Shown piece after piece: positions 1 through 6,152 of a stretch of 6,401 nucleotides of DNA. The DNA lies in contig JACCTQ010000184.1 in the NCBI GenBank assembly GCA_013812265.1, positions 1 to 6,401 of the forward strand, in the 5' to 3' direction. A model generated the notes under the pieces. The model made no database searches. It was not told the DNA's origin and worked only from the letters and a program-made list of their open reading frames with translations. The translations under genes and the position numbers were made by a program. The stretch's first letter is position 1. Each line of letters begins with the position of its first letter. The DNA comes from Actinomycetota bacterium. Its GTDB lineage: Bacteria; Actinomycetota; Thermoleophilia; Gaiellales; Gaiellaceae.

Positions 1-2447
1 CCGCCGCGGCGGTCGCCCTCGCGTGGCGGTCGCTCTGTGCGCTCGCGCGGTGGGGCGTCCTTGGCCCGCTCGATCAGCTCCTCGGGCTGGACGAGCGCGC
101 CGTTCTCGTGCTTCGCGACCAGCTTGAGCCCGATCCGGCCGCGGGCCGCATCCACTTCCTGGACGAGCACGTCGAGCATGTCACCCCGTGAGATCACGTC
201 CTCGATGTGGGCCACCCGGCCGGGCCCCACGTTGGAGACGTGGAGTAGGCCGTCCGTGCCCTTCTTCAGCTCCACGAAGGCGCCGAAGTCGGTCGTCTTC
301 ACGACCTTGCCCGTGTACTCGTCACCGACCTCGGGCTCCTTTGTGAGCGCCTGAATGGTCGAGATGGCAGCGTCGGCCTTGGGCCCGTCGGTAGCGTAGA
401 TGAGGATCGTGCCGTCCTCCTCGATGTCGACCTGCACCTCGTGGTCAGCCTCGATGGAGCGAATGGTCTCGCCTCCCTTGCCGATCACCATGCCGATCTT
501 CTCCGGGTCGATCTTGACGGTCGAGATCCGCGGGGCGTTCTCGGAGAGCTCGGTCCGGGGCTCCGGGATGGCCTGCAGCATGCGGTCGAGGATGAACTCC
601 CGCGCCCGCTTGGCCTGCTCGAGCGCGTCACGCATGATCTCCCGGGTGACCCCGGTGATCTTGATGTCCATCTGGAGCGCCGTGATGCCGTGGCGGGTCC
701 CTGCCACCTTGAAGTCCATGTCGCCCAGATGGTCCTCGGCTCCCTGGATGTCGGTCAGGATGACGTAGTCGTCACCCTCCTTCACCAGACCCATGGCGAT
801 GCCGCTGACCGGCGCCTTGATCGGAACGCCGGCGTCCATCAGGGCCAGCGTCGATCCGCAGACCGACCCCATCGACGAGGAACCATTCGACTCCAGCGTC
901 TCGGAGACGAGCCGGATCGTGTAGGGGAACTCTTCGGGGCTGGGGATCATCGCCTCGAGGGCCCGCTGGGCGAGGGCGCCGTGGCCGATGTCGCGGCGCT
1001 TGGGGCCTCGCATGAAGCCGGTCTCGCCCACCGAGTAGGGCGGGAAGTTGTAGTGGTGCATGTAGCGACGATCCCGCTCGAGCGACAGATCGTCGATTCG
1101 CTGCCCCTCCTTGGCGGTTCCGAGCGTGAGCAGCGTCATGATCTGCGTCTGCCCGCGCGTGAAGAGCGCCGAGCCGTGCGTCCTCGGCGAGACGGTCACC
1201 TCGCAGTCGACCGCCCGTACCTCCTCGGCGCCCCGGCCGTCAGGACGGCGCTTTTCGACCGCGATCTTCTTGCGGACGAGGTCTTTGTACACGGCTTCGG
1301 CCGCGCGCTTCACCCACTGCTTCGTGAGGGAATCCTTGACCAGGGGTTGCTCGCCGTCGGCTGTGGCCGGTCCCGCCGGGAAGGGGAGCTCCGCCGTGTC
1401 GACGATTCGGTCGAAGAGCAGCTGGCGCTTGGCGGACCTGAGCTCCTTCGGATCCTGCTCCGCGTCGGTGAGCGCCCGCAGGCCGGTCTCGAACTGCTCT
1501 CGGACCGGCTGCTCCACAGCGATCAGGCGCTCGCGGTCGAGCACCATATTGAGGCTCGACTTCACCTGCAGCTGCCGGATGATGTCCGCCTGCGTCGACT
1601 CCATCGATAGCTCTCCGCCCAGCTCCTGGAGCAGCTCGTCGACGACCGCGCCCGCCTCGCGGAGGCCGTGGCTCTGAATGCGCTCGCGGATACGGCTGCC
1701 GTGGTCGGTTGTGATCTGGTCCGTGAGCGCGGGGTCGAGCCACTTCGCCTTGCCGGCGCCGCCGGCCAGCTCCTCCTGCGCCTCGCAAAGCACGCGAATC
1801 TCGCTATGAGCCAGATCGAGGGCCTCGAGCAGCGTCTCCTCGGGCACCTCGTCGGCGCCCGCCTCGACCATCGTCAGACCGTCCTTCGTGCCGACGACGA
1901 TCAGGTCGAGCCCGGTGGACTCGTCGCTTTCCTGCAGGGACGGGTTGACTGTCAGCTGACCGTCGATCATGCCGACACGCACAGCACCCACCGGGCCGAG
2001 AAACGGCAACGGAGAGAGCATCAGCGCCGCCGACGCACCGTTGATACAGAGAATGTCGTGCGGCGTGACCATGTCCGCCGAGAGGACGGTGCAGATCACC
2101 TGCACCTCGTTGCGAAAACCCTTTGGCCACAGTGGCCGAATCGGTCGGTCGATCATGCGCGCGGTCAGGATCGCCCGCTCGGTCGGCCTGCCTTCGCGCT
2201 TGAAGAAGCCACCGGGAATCTTTCCGGCGGCGTACATGCGCTCTTCCACGTCCACCGTCAAGGGGAAGAAGTCTGCGCCCTCACGGGCTTCCATCCGCCC
2301 CTGGGCGGTCGCCAGCACCATCGTGTCGCCGCTACGAATCACAACGGCGCCGTCGGCTTGTTTTGCCAGCTTCCCGGTCTCCATGGTGATCTCCTGATCC
2401 CCCACGGTGACGGTGACACCTGCGTGCTGCGCGGTGTCGGTACTCAT
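1..2447 (-). CDS. pnp: Polynucleotide phosphorylase (PNPase), 3' end of gene beyond window
   Basis: This is the phosphorolytic 3'-5' exoribonuclease that degrades mRNA to nucleoside diphosphates and acts in the cytoplasm as a trimer. I read 815 codons without a stop; the stop lies past position 1. The ATG at 2447 has GGAGG five bases upstream. The first RNase PH domain includes FFKREGRP (K83, R84, matching E. coli R79, R80). A long helical linker follows (about 150-400), then the second RNase PH domain with GSSSM (Ser524) and EDHLGDMDFK (D572, D578, K580), matching E. coli S438, D486, D492 and K494. The KH domain carries IGKGG (655-659), the S1 domain runs about 705-775, and a charged Pro/Arg/Glu-rich tail follows. 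Oddity: about 81 more residues than E. coli lie between W236 and D403. The gene follows rpsO, the classical order. The family assignment is certain; the effect of the insertion is unknown. Confidence 0.98.
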   Translation of the reverse strand, partial: MSTDTAQHAGVTVTVGDQEITMETGKLAKQADGAVVIRSGDTMVLATAQGRMEAREGADFFPLTVDVEERMYAAGKIPGGFFKREGRPTERAILTARMIDRPIRPLWPKGFRNEVQVICTVLSADMVTPHDILCINGASAALMLSPLPFLGPVGAVRVGMIDGQLTVNPSLQESDESTGLDLIVVGTKDGLTMVEAGADEVPEETLLEALDLAHSEIRVLCEAQEELAGGAGKAKWLDPALTDQITTDHGSRIRERIQSHGLREAGAVVDELLQELGGELSMESTQADIIRQLQVKSSLNMVLDRERLIAVEQPVREQFETGLRALTDAEQDPKELRSAKRQLLFDRIVDTAELPFPAGPATADGEQPLVKDSLTKQWVKRAAEAVYKDLVRKKIAVEKRRPDGRGAEEVRAVDCEVTVSPRTHGSALFTRGQTQIMTLLTLGTAKEGQRIDDLSLERDRRYMHHYNFPPYSVGETGFMRGPKRRDIGHGALAQRALEAMIPSPEEFPYTIRLVSETLESNGSSSMGSVCGSTLALMDAGVPIKAPVSGIAMGLVKEGDDYVILTDIQGAEDHLGDMDFKVAGTRHGITALQMDIKITGVTREIMRDALEQAKRAREFILDRMLQAIPEPRTELSENAPRISTVKIDPEKIGMVIGKGGETIRSIEADHEVQVDIEEDGTILIYATDGPKADAAISTIQALTKEPEVGDEYTGKVVKTTDFGAFVELKKGTDGLLHVSNVGPGRVAHIEDVISRGDMLDVLVQEVDAARGRIGLKLVAKHENGALVQPEELIERAKDAPPRERTERPPREGDRRG

Positions 2448-2452
2448 ATGTT

Positions 2453-2480
2453 CCTCCACTTCTCTTCGGGAAGGTGGAGG
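2453..2480 (-). promoter_or_regulatory. pnp ribosome-binding site with possible sequestering hairpin
   Basis: The pnp Shine-Dalgarno sequence GGAGG lies at 2457-2453 (minus strand), five bases before the ATG, which supports that start. The 7 bases GUGGAGG at 2459-2453 are perfectly complementary to CCUCCAC at 2480-2474. Adding UUC/GAA past a single bulged C gives about 10 pairs closing a 7-base loop (CCGAAGA). In this fold the ribosome-binding site is fully paired. CCUCCAC is also part of the long leader hairpin at 2470-2525, so the two folds exclude each other. The complementarity is seen directly; a regulatory role is inferred. Confidence 0.55.
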
Positions 2481-2525
2481 TTTGAGTGAGCCTCCAGATG
2501 GGGGCTCACTCAAACTTCCACCCTC
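2470..2525 (-). promoter_or_regulatory. Long hairpin in the pnp leader, probable RNase III processing site
   Basis: Arms at 2473-2492 and 2503-2522 pair over 20 positions with one mismatch (A·C in the minus-strand RNA). The outside extends by a G-U, an A-U and a G-C pair. The 10-base top can form two further C-G pairs past a C·A mismatch, leaving an AUCU loop. No U-run follows on the minus strand, so it does not look like an intrinsic terminator. It sits 22 bases upstream of the pnp start. In E. coli and Streptomyces a double-stranded leader between rpsO and pnp is cut by RNase III and takes part in control of pnp; position and stem length here fit that role. An alternative is a dispersed intergenic palindrome. 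Confidence 0.7.
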
Positions 2526-2565
2526 GAAAACGAAATCCGGTGCCAGACTTCAGTCTGGCTCCCGG
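2522..2565 (-). terminator. Hairpin after rpsO, candidate (leaky) intrinsic terminator
   Basis: About 36 bases after the rpsO stop, the minus strand has a stem of seven perfect pairs (GCCAGAC/GUCUGGC) with a UGAA tetraloop. Below a small internal loop, four more pairs form between two CCGG blocks (2562-2565 and 2537-2540). The hairpin is followed by AUUUCGUUUUCG, a U-rich but interrupted tract. This resembles a weak terminator that would let part of the rpsO transcription continue into pnp, as the rpsO terminator does in E. coli. It could also simply be a 3'-end-stabilising structure. Confidence 0.5.
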
Positions 2566-2600
2566 CGTACAACGCTTCTTACATCGGGCAGTACCGTTCG

Positions 2601-2870
2601 CTAGCGCCTTAGGCCCAGCTCCTTGATAAGAGAGCGGTAGCCCTCGAGATCGTTGCGCTGAAGGTAGTTCAGCAAGCGGCGGCGCCGGCCGACGAGCTTC
2701 AGCAGGCCGCGACGCGAGTAATGATCCTTCGCGTGCCTGCGCAGGTGCTCGGTCAGTTCGTTGATCCGCAATGTCAGCAGCGCGATCTGAACCTGAGGCG
2801 AGCCCGTATCCGAGCCGTGCCGGCCATGCTTGCCGAGGACATCCAGCTTCTCTTCCTTGGTGAGGGTCAA
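2601..2870 (-). CDS. rpsO: 30S ribosomal protein S15
   Basis: This primary 16S rRNA-binding protein of the small-subunit platform is 89 residues long, the normal length. It shows the family pattern: an LTKEEK start, HGSDTGSPQVQIALLT (about 18-33), the NEL..H...H..DH segment, YSRRGLLKLVGRRRRLLNYL (about 51-70), and a Y..LI..LGLRR ending. The start is TTG (2870-2868), with GGAGG five bases upstream at 2880-2876; no ATG or GTG gives a better fit. The stop is TAG at 2603-2601. pnp follows after 153 bases. The SD and start codon can fold into a small hairpin (2862-2879), a possible site for S15 feedback. Unlike the usual truB-ribF-rpsO-pnp order, the upstream neighbour is a divergent gene, so rpsO needs its own promoter. 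Confidence 0.98.
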   Translation of the reverse strand: MTLTKEEKLDVLGKHGRHGSDTGSPQVQIALLTLRINELTEHLRRHAKDHYSRRGLLKLVGRRRRLLNYLQRNDLEGYRSLIKELGLRR

Positions 2871-2879
2871 CTCGACCTC
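2862..2879 (-). promoter_or_regulatory. Small hairpin over the rpsO ribosome-binding site and start codon
   Basis: On the minus strand, GAGGUC at 2879-2874 pairs with GACCCUC at 2868-2862 with one bulged C, closing a five-base loop (GAGUU). The stem takes up most of the Shine-Dalgarno sequence and the G of the UUG start codon; the two U's lie in the loop. Many bacteria control rpsO through S15 binding to structured leader RNA, but the structures differ between lineages. The pairing is visible; its use as an S15 operator is speculative. Confidence 0.35.
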
Positions 2880-3001
2880 CGTCTCGTATAAGCCATAGTC
2901 CCCGCACGGCGCGCAAGGAAGACGCGCACGGCCGCGGCTACGGTCGTGGACAGCGTAGCAGCGACTTCTCGGCGCTAGGAGTCTACGACTAGTGTCTCAC
3001 C
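2871..3001. promoter_or_regulatory. Divergent spacer expected to hold the rpsO-pnp and ggt-like promoters
   Basis: This 131-base spacer separates rpsO (minus) from the plus-strand gamma-glutamyltransferase-like gene, so promoters must fire in both directions here. For the plus-strand gene, TAGTGT at 2990-2995 fits a TAnnnT -10 box placed so that transcription would start at or very near the ATG at 3002. A TGGACA at 2947-2952 resembles a -35 but is too far away to pair with it. For rpsO, TATGGC and TATACG stretches on the minus strand at about 2883-2896 are possible -10 boxes, without a convincing -35. The need for promoters is strong; the individual boxes are weak guesses. Confidence 0.4.
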
Positions 3002-4399
3002 ATGCGAGCTGCCGTTGCGGCTGGCCACCCCGCCACGGTCGACGCGGGGATCGAGATCCTCGAGGACGGCGGCACGGCCGCCGACGCCGCTGTGGCCGCC
3101 TGCCTTTCGTCCTGCGTGGCCGAGACCGTGATGACGGGCCTCCTCGGAGGAGGACACGCAATCTACTTCGAAGCCCGAGCCCGCCGGGCAAGACAGCTCG
3201 ACTGCTTCGTTACCGTGCCGGGACTCGGCGGAACTCGCGACAACGCGGCCATCGTGGAGCTCGCCGTCCCCTTCGGCGAAGAGCTCGTGCATTACGCGGT
3301 CGGAATCAGCACCTGCGCCGTTCCAGGCCTTCCACGCGGGCTCGGGGAGTTGTGGAGTGCCCACGGGCGGCTTCCCTGGAGCCGACTCTGCGAGCCGGCG
3401 CTCCGGCTGGCGAGAGACGGAGTCGAGATGCCGCCCGCCCACGCGTCGTGCCTGGCCATGCTCGCCCCGGTGATGACGATGGACGCGGGTGCTCGCATCT
3501 ACTCGCCAGGCGGAACACTCCTTCAGCCGGGCGAGTTGCTCCAGCAGCCGGGACTGGTCCCCACGCTCGAGGCTATGGCGACCGAGGGCGCTGCGAGCTT
3601 CTACACGGGAACGATCGCCGAAGCGCTGCTCACGCTGATGGAGGAACGTGGCGGTGTCGTAAGCAGGGACGACCTGAGCGCGTACTCTGCGCTTTGGTCG
3701 GCGCCGCTCGAGTGCGGTTTCGCGTCCTGGCGCATTTTGACGAGACGGGGAATCACCGGAGTGCCGGATGCGTTCTCCCGCCTGGGCCGAGCCCTCGAGC
3801 CATCGGACGCGGCACGGGCTCTCCTCTACGTCGAAGCCCTCGCGAAGCTCCCACCGGACGGCCCGCCGCACACGACGAATCTGACGGCGGTCGACGGCGA
3901 CGGCAACGCCTGCGTCCTGACGTCCAGTCTCGGGCTCGGCTCGGGCGATTTCCTCCCCGGATTCGACCTTCACCTCAACAGCATGCTCGGAGAGAAGGAG
4001 TTGCTGGTGGGTGCCACCGTCGTAGTCGGGGAGCGCATGAACAGCATGATGGCTCCCCTGCTCGCGTTCGCGGCGCATGATCCGGAGCCAGTGCTCGCAG
4101 CTGGTGCGGCGGGCGGCACGCGGCTACGAAGCGCGCTCGTGCAGGTCGTGGCCGGCGTCCTCGACGAAGGGCTCTCACCGGAGGACGCGGTCGCGCGCCC
4201 TCGACTGCATCCCGTCGCGCCGCTCGTACATCTGGAGCCCGGCTGGAGCGAGGACGCCCGAGAGGCTTTGGTCGGCCGGGGCTGGCGCGTCGCTCAGTGG
4301 CCCGAGCGTCACCACTATTTCGGCGGCGTCAGCGTCGTCGCCCGGGATGGTGCAGCGGGCGATCCGCGGCGCAGCGGAGCGGCGCGCACGCTGGAATAG
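3002..4399 (+). CDS. Short cytosolic gamma-glutamyltransferase-family protein (Ntn hydrolase)
   Basis: This 465-residue protein belongs to the self-cleaving gamma-glutamyltranspeptidase family, which moves or hydrolyses gamma-glutamyl groups. The N-terminal part shows AAGHPATVDAG, GGTAADAAVAA, TGLLGGGHAIYF and a VPGLPRGLGELW segment. The predicted autoprocessing and nucleophile residue is Thr291 in HTTNLTAVDGDGNA. The small-subunit core follows with LNSMLGE, GERMNSMMAP, GAAGGTRLRSALVQ and RPRLHP. It differs from E. coli GGT in having no signal peptide or membrane segment. It also lacks the RETAP and PPPSSGG motifs, is about 58 residues shorter between the DLxAY motif and the nucleophile, and has Gly311 at the position of Asn411. 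The substrate may therefore not be glutathione. No Shine-Dalgarno precedes the ATG, so translation may be leaderless. The gene is transcribed against its neighbours and ends 55 bases from the ribF stop. Confidence 0.88.
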   Translation: MRAAVAAGHPATVDAGIEILEDGGTAADAAVAACLSSCVAETVMTGLLGGGHAIYFEARARRARQLDCFVTVPGLGGTRDNAAIVELAVPFGEELVHYAVGISTCAVPGLPRGLGELWSAHGRLPWSRLCEPALRLARDGVEMPPAHASCLAMLAPVMTMDAGARIYSPGGTLLQPGELLQQPGLVPTLEAMATEGAASFYTGTIAEALLTLMEERGGVVSRDDLSAYSALWSAPLECGFASWRILTRRGITGVPDAFSRLGRALEPSDAARALLYVEALAKLPPDGPPHTTNLTAVDGDGNACVLTSSLGLGSGDFLPGFDLHLNSMLGEKELLVGATVVVGERMNSMMAPLLAFAAHDPEPVLAAGAAGGTRLRSALVQVVAGVLDEGLSPEDAVARPRLHPVAPLVHLEPGWSEDAREALVGRGWRVAQWPERHHYFGGVSVVARDGAAGDPRRSGAARTLE

Positions 4400-4454
4400 G
4401 CCGTCGGACATCCGCATCACGCCCGCACGATTCGCGCGTGTCTCGCGGCGGTGT
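4400..4454. other. Convergent 3' spacer between ggt-like gene and ribF, no clear terminator
   Basis: The two genes converge with only 55 bases between stop codons. I see only a weak 4-pair CACG/CGTG hairpin near 4425-4440 and no U-run in either direction. Transcripts may therefore overlap or be ended by Rho. Confidence 0.4.
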
Positions 4455-5318
4455 CTAGGGCCGGGTCGCGCGGCGTGCGGCGCCTACGTCGCGCTCGATC
4501 TGCTCGACTAGCTCGCGCTCGCCTTCGAACGCCCGCTCGTCCCTGAGTCGCGTCCATAGCTCGACGACGAGCCGCTGCCCATAGAGATCGCCCGTGAAGT
4601 CGAGGAGGAACGCTTCGATTCTGCGCTCCTGACCGCCGTAGTGCGGATTCGTACCGACCGACACAGCGGCGCGATACCCGTTCGCCGCTCCGGCGTAGAT
4701 CCCATAGGCCGGGACTAGCAGTTCCGGATCGACACTCAAGTTCGCCGTGGGAAAGCCGAGCGCGCCGCCGCGCGCGTCCCCGGACACGACCAGGCCGTCC
4801 AGCTCCGGCGGACGACCCAGCAGCCGGGCCGCCCGCTCGATCTCACCGCTTTGCAGAAGCCCACGGATGCTCGAAGACGAGATCCCCTCCACGAGCGGAA
4901 CGGCATGGACGTGGAGACCAAGCGCCTCGAGGAGGTCGAGATCGCCGGCCCTGCCGCGCCCGAAGCGGAAGTTCGCTCCGGCGACCACCACCTGCGTCCC
5001 GAGCGGCCGCAGCACGTACTCGACGAAGGCCTTCGGCTCGAGATCCGCCAGCTCGGGCGTAAACGGAACGACGAGCGCCTCGTCCACACCAGCGCCGCCG
5101 ATCAGATCGAGTCGGCGTTCGAGTGTCGTGAGCAGCTCCACACGGTTGCCCAGCGCGGTGCGCGGGTGCGGCTGGAAGGTCACGACCGTCGAGCGGATGC
5201 CGGCGTCCAGCGCGGCCTGCAGGACGCGGCGATGTCCGAGGTGCACTCCGTCGAAGGTTCCGATGGCAACTGCTCGCTCGCCTGGATCCGCCTCCGCGAC
5301 AGACCTCAGGATTCTCAA
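4455..5318 (-). CDS. ribF: Bifunctional riboflavin kinase / FAD synthetase
   Basis: This enzyme phosphorylates riboflavin to FMN and adenylylates FMN to FAD in the cytoplasm. The N-terminal nucleotidyltransferase domain has GTFDGVHLGH (20-29, with the HxGH signature), VVTFQPHPR, VVVAGANFRFGRGRAGD (about 110-126) and SSSSIRG (147-153). The C-terminal kinase domain has GFPTANL (188-194), PAYGIYAG (203-210) and RRIEAFLLDFTGDLYG with the likely catalytic Glu235. Start choice: a TTG at 5318-5316 overlaps the truB TGA as TTGA and puts 19 residues before GTFDG, normal for the family, giving 287 residues. A GTG at 5354 would add 12 residues inside truB without a better ribosome-binding site. It is translationally coupled to truB. 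All expected catalytic motifs are intact. Confidence 0.96.
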   Translation of the reverse strand: MRILRSVAEADPGERAVAIGTFDGVHLGHRRVLQAALDAGIRSTVVTFQPHPRTALGNRVELLTTLERRLDLIGGAGVDEALVVPFTPELADLEPKAFVEYVLRPLGTQVVVAGANFRFGRGRAGDLDLLEALGLHVHAVPLVEGISSSSIRGLLQSGEIERAARLLGRPPELDGLVVSGDARGGALGFPTANLSVDPELLVPAYGIYAGAANGYRAAVSVGTNPHYGGQERRIEAFLLDFTGDLYGQRLVVELWTRLRDERAFEGERELVEQIERDVGAARRATRP

Positions 5319-6130
5319 GGCAGCACCGTCTCGGGCCGAACTCGCCCCGCGCACTCGCGCCCGACGCCCACGAGGGCCCCGTCGGCAACGAGCCGCACCG
5401 GACCGGGATCGACGGAGCGCGCGAGTGCGCGGCCGCAGCGGATCGCCACGGCCTCCTCCGCCGAGAGGGCGACGGCCGGCAGAAATGCAAGCGCATCAAC
5501 GGGCGCAATGATCCGCATGGAATCTGCAGCCGCGACATCGAACGGCCCCACCGCGGTGCGCCGGAGCGTCTCGCAATGTCCGCCCAGCGCATCCGCAATG
5601 GCTCGGATATATGTGCCGGAGCTGACGTGGAGCTCGAGCTCGGCCCTACGGCCGTCGAAACGCAGGAGTTCCAGGGCGTGCACCACCGACCGCCGCATCG
5701 GCATCTCGACGACCACGCCACGACGTGCCAGGCGGTAGGCGCGCTCGCCGCCGATCTTGACCGCGGACGCTGCCGGTATCCGCAGGTCGATCTCGCCACG
5801 AAGGCCTTGGAGACGTCCTTCGAGCTCGCTCGCAGCGGGTGGATCCCGCTCTTCCACGACCTGTCCCTCCGGATCGCCGGTGGCCGTGCGCGTCTGGAGG
5901 TCGACGATCGTCGTGTAGCGCTTGTCGAGGCCGACCAGGTAGCGGGCCAGCCGGGTCGCCGCCCCAACGAGCACCAGGAGGAGGCCGGTCGCGAAAGGAT
6001 CGAGCGTGCCGGCATGGCCGGCTCTTGCACCCGTCGCGGTGCGCACGCTCCGAACGAGAGCGAACGACGAAGGACCGGGCGGCTTGTCCACGAGCACGAG
6101 CCCGCTCGGGCTCAGCGCGTGGCGCGGCAC
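5315..6130 (-). CDS. truB: tRNA pseudouridine(55) synthase
   Basis: This enzyme converts uridine 55 in the T loop of elongator tRNAs to pseudouridine. The 271 residues begin with GLVLVDKPPGPSS (10-22), then GHAGTLDPFATGLLLV (38-53) with catalytic Asp44. Next come KRYTTIVDLQ with Tyr72, TGDPEG (84-89), SAVKIGGERAYRLARRG (122-138), SSGTYIR (170-176) and LRRTAVGPF (189-197). A short C-terminal PUA-like part follows. The GTG at 6130 is the only plausible start between the nrnA stop and the first motif, although no good Shine-Dalgarno precedes it. The spacing to nrnA is 22 bases and the stop overlaps the ribF start. A small oddity is that the usual PPxYSAVK reads PAASAVK here, so the aromatic or histidine residue is an alanine. 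Confidence 0.96.
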   Translation of the reverse strand: MPRHALSPSGLVLVDKPPGPSSFALVRSVRTATGARAGHAGTLDPFATGLLLVLVGAATRLARYLVGLDKRYTTIVDLQTRTATGDPEGQVVEERDPPAASELEGRLQGLRGEIDLRIPAASAVKIGGERAYRLARRGVVVEMPMRRSVVHALELLRFDGRRAELELHVSSGTYIRAIADALGGHCETLRRTAVGPFDVAAADSMRIIAPVDALAFLPAVALSAEEAVAIRCGRALARSVDPGPVRLVADGALVGVGRECAGRVRPETVLP

Positions 6131-6152
6131 GACCGCGACAGGGCGTAGTGCC

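Noticed and set aside
441..1610. Plus-strand open frame of 389 codons opposite pnp
   Set aside because: It is antisense to conserved PNPase domains and has no family motif. pnp reads through without a break, so this is a shadow.
1240..2447. Possible frameshift or fusion explaining the extra length of PNPase
   Set aside because: I read the frame codon by codon through 1200-1880 and found no stop or frame change. Conserved motifs on both sides are in the same frame, so it is a true in-frame insertion.
2470..2525. Long palindrome as an intrinsic terminator or a CRISPR-type repeat
   Set aside because: No U-run follows on either strand, and there is a single copy in this window with no spacers.
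3660..3900. GGT-like gene as a decayed pseudogene with an internal deletion
   Set aside because: The frame is intact, the nucleophile and downstream motifs are preserved, and the short middle region reads as ordinary protein. A shortened subfamily is more likely.
2975..4078. Minus-strand open frame of 367 codons opposite the GGT-like gene
   Set aside because: The translation is Arg/Gly/His/Glu-rich with no recognisable motif, and it lies antisense to a clear GGT-family protein. It is a GC-driven shadow frame.
2992..4080. Plus-strand 362-codon frame overlapping the GGT-like gene in another frame
   Set aside because: It is dominated by Arg/Pro/Gly with no domain; the other frame carries all GGT motifs.
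4843..6030. Minus-strand 395-codon frame across truB and ribF
   Set aside because: It spans both genes out of frame and has low-complexity Ser/Arg/Pro composition. It is an overlapping shadow.
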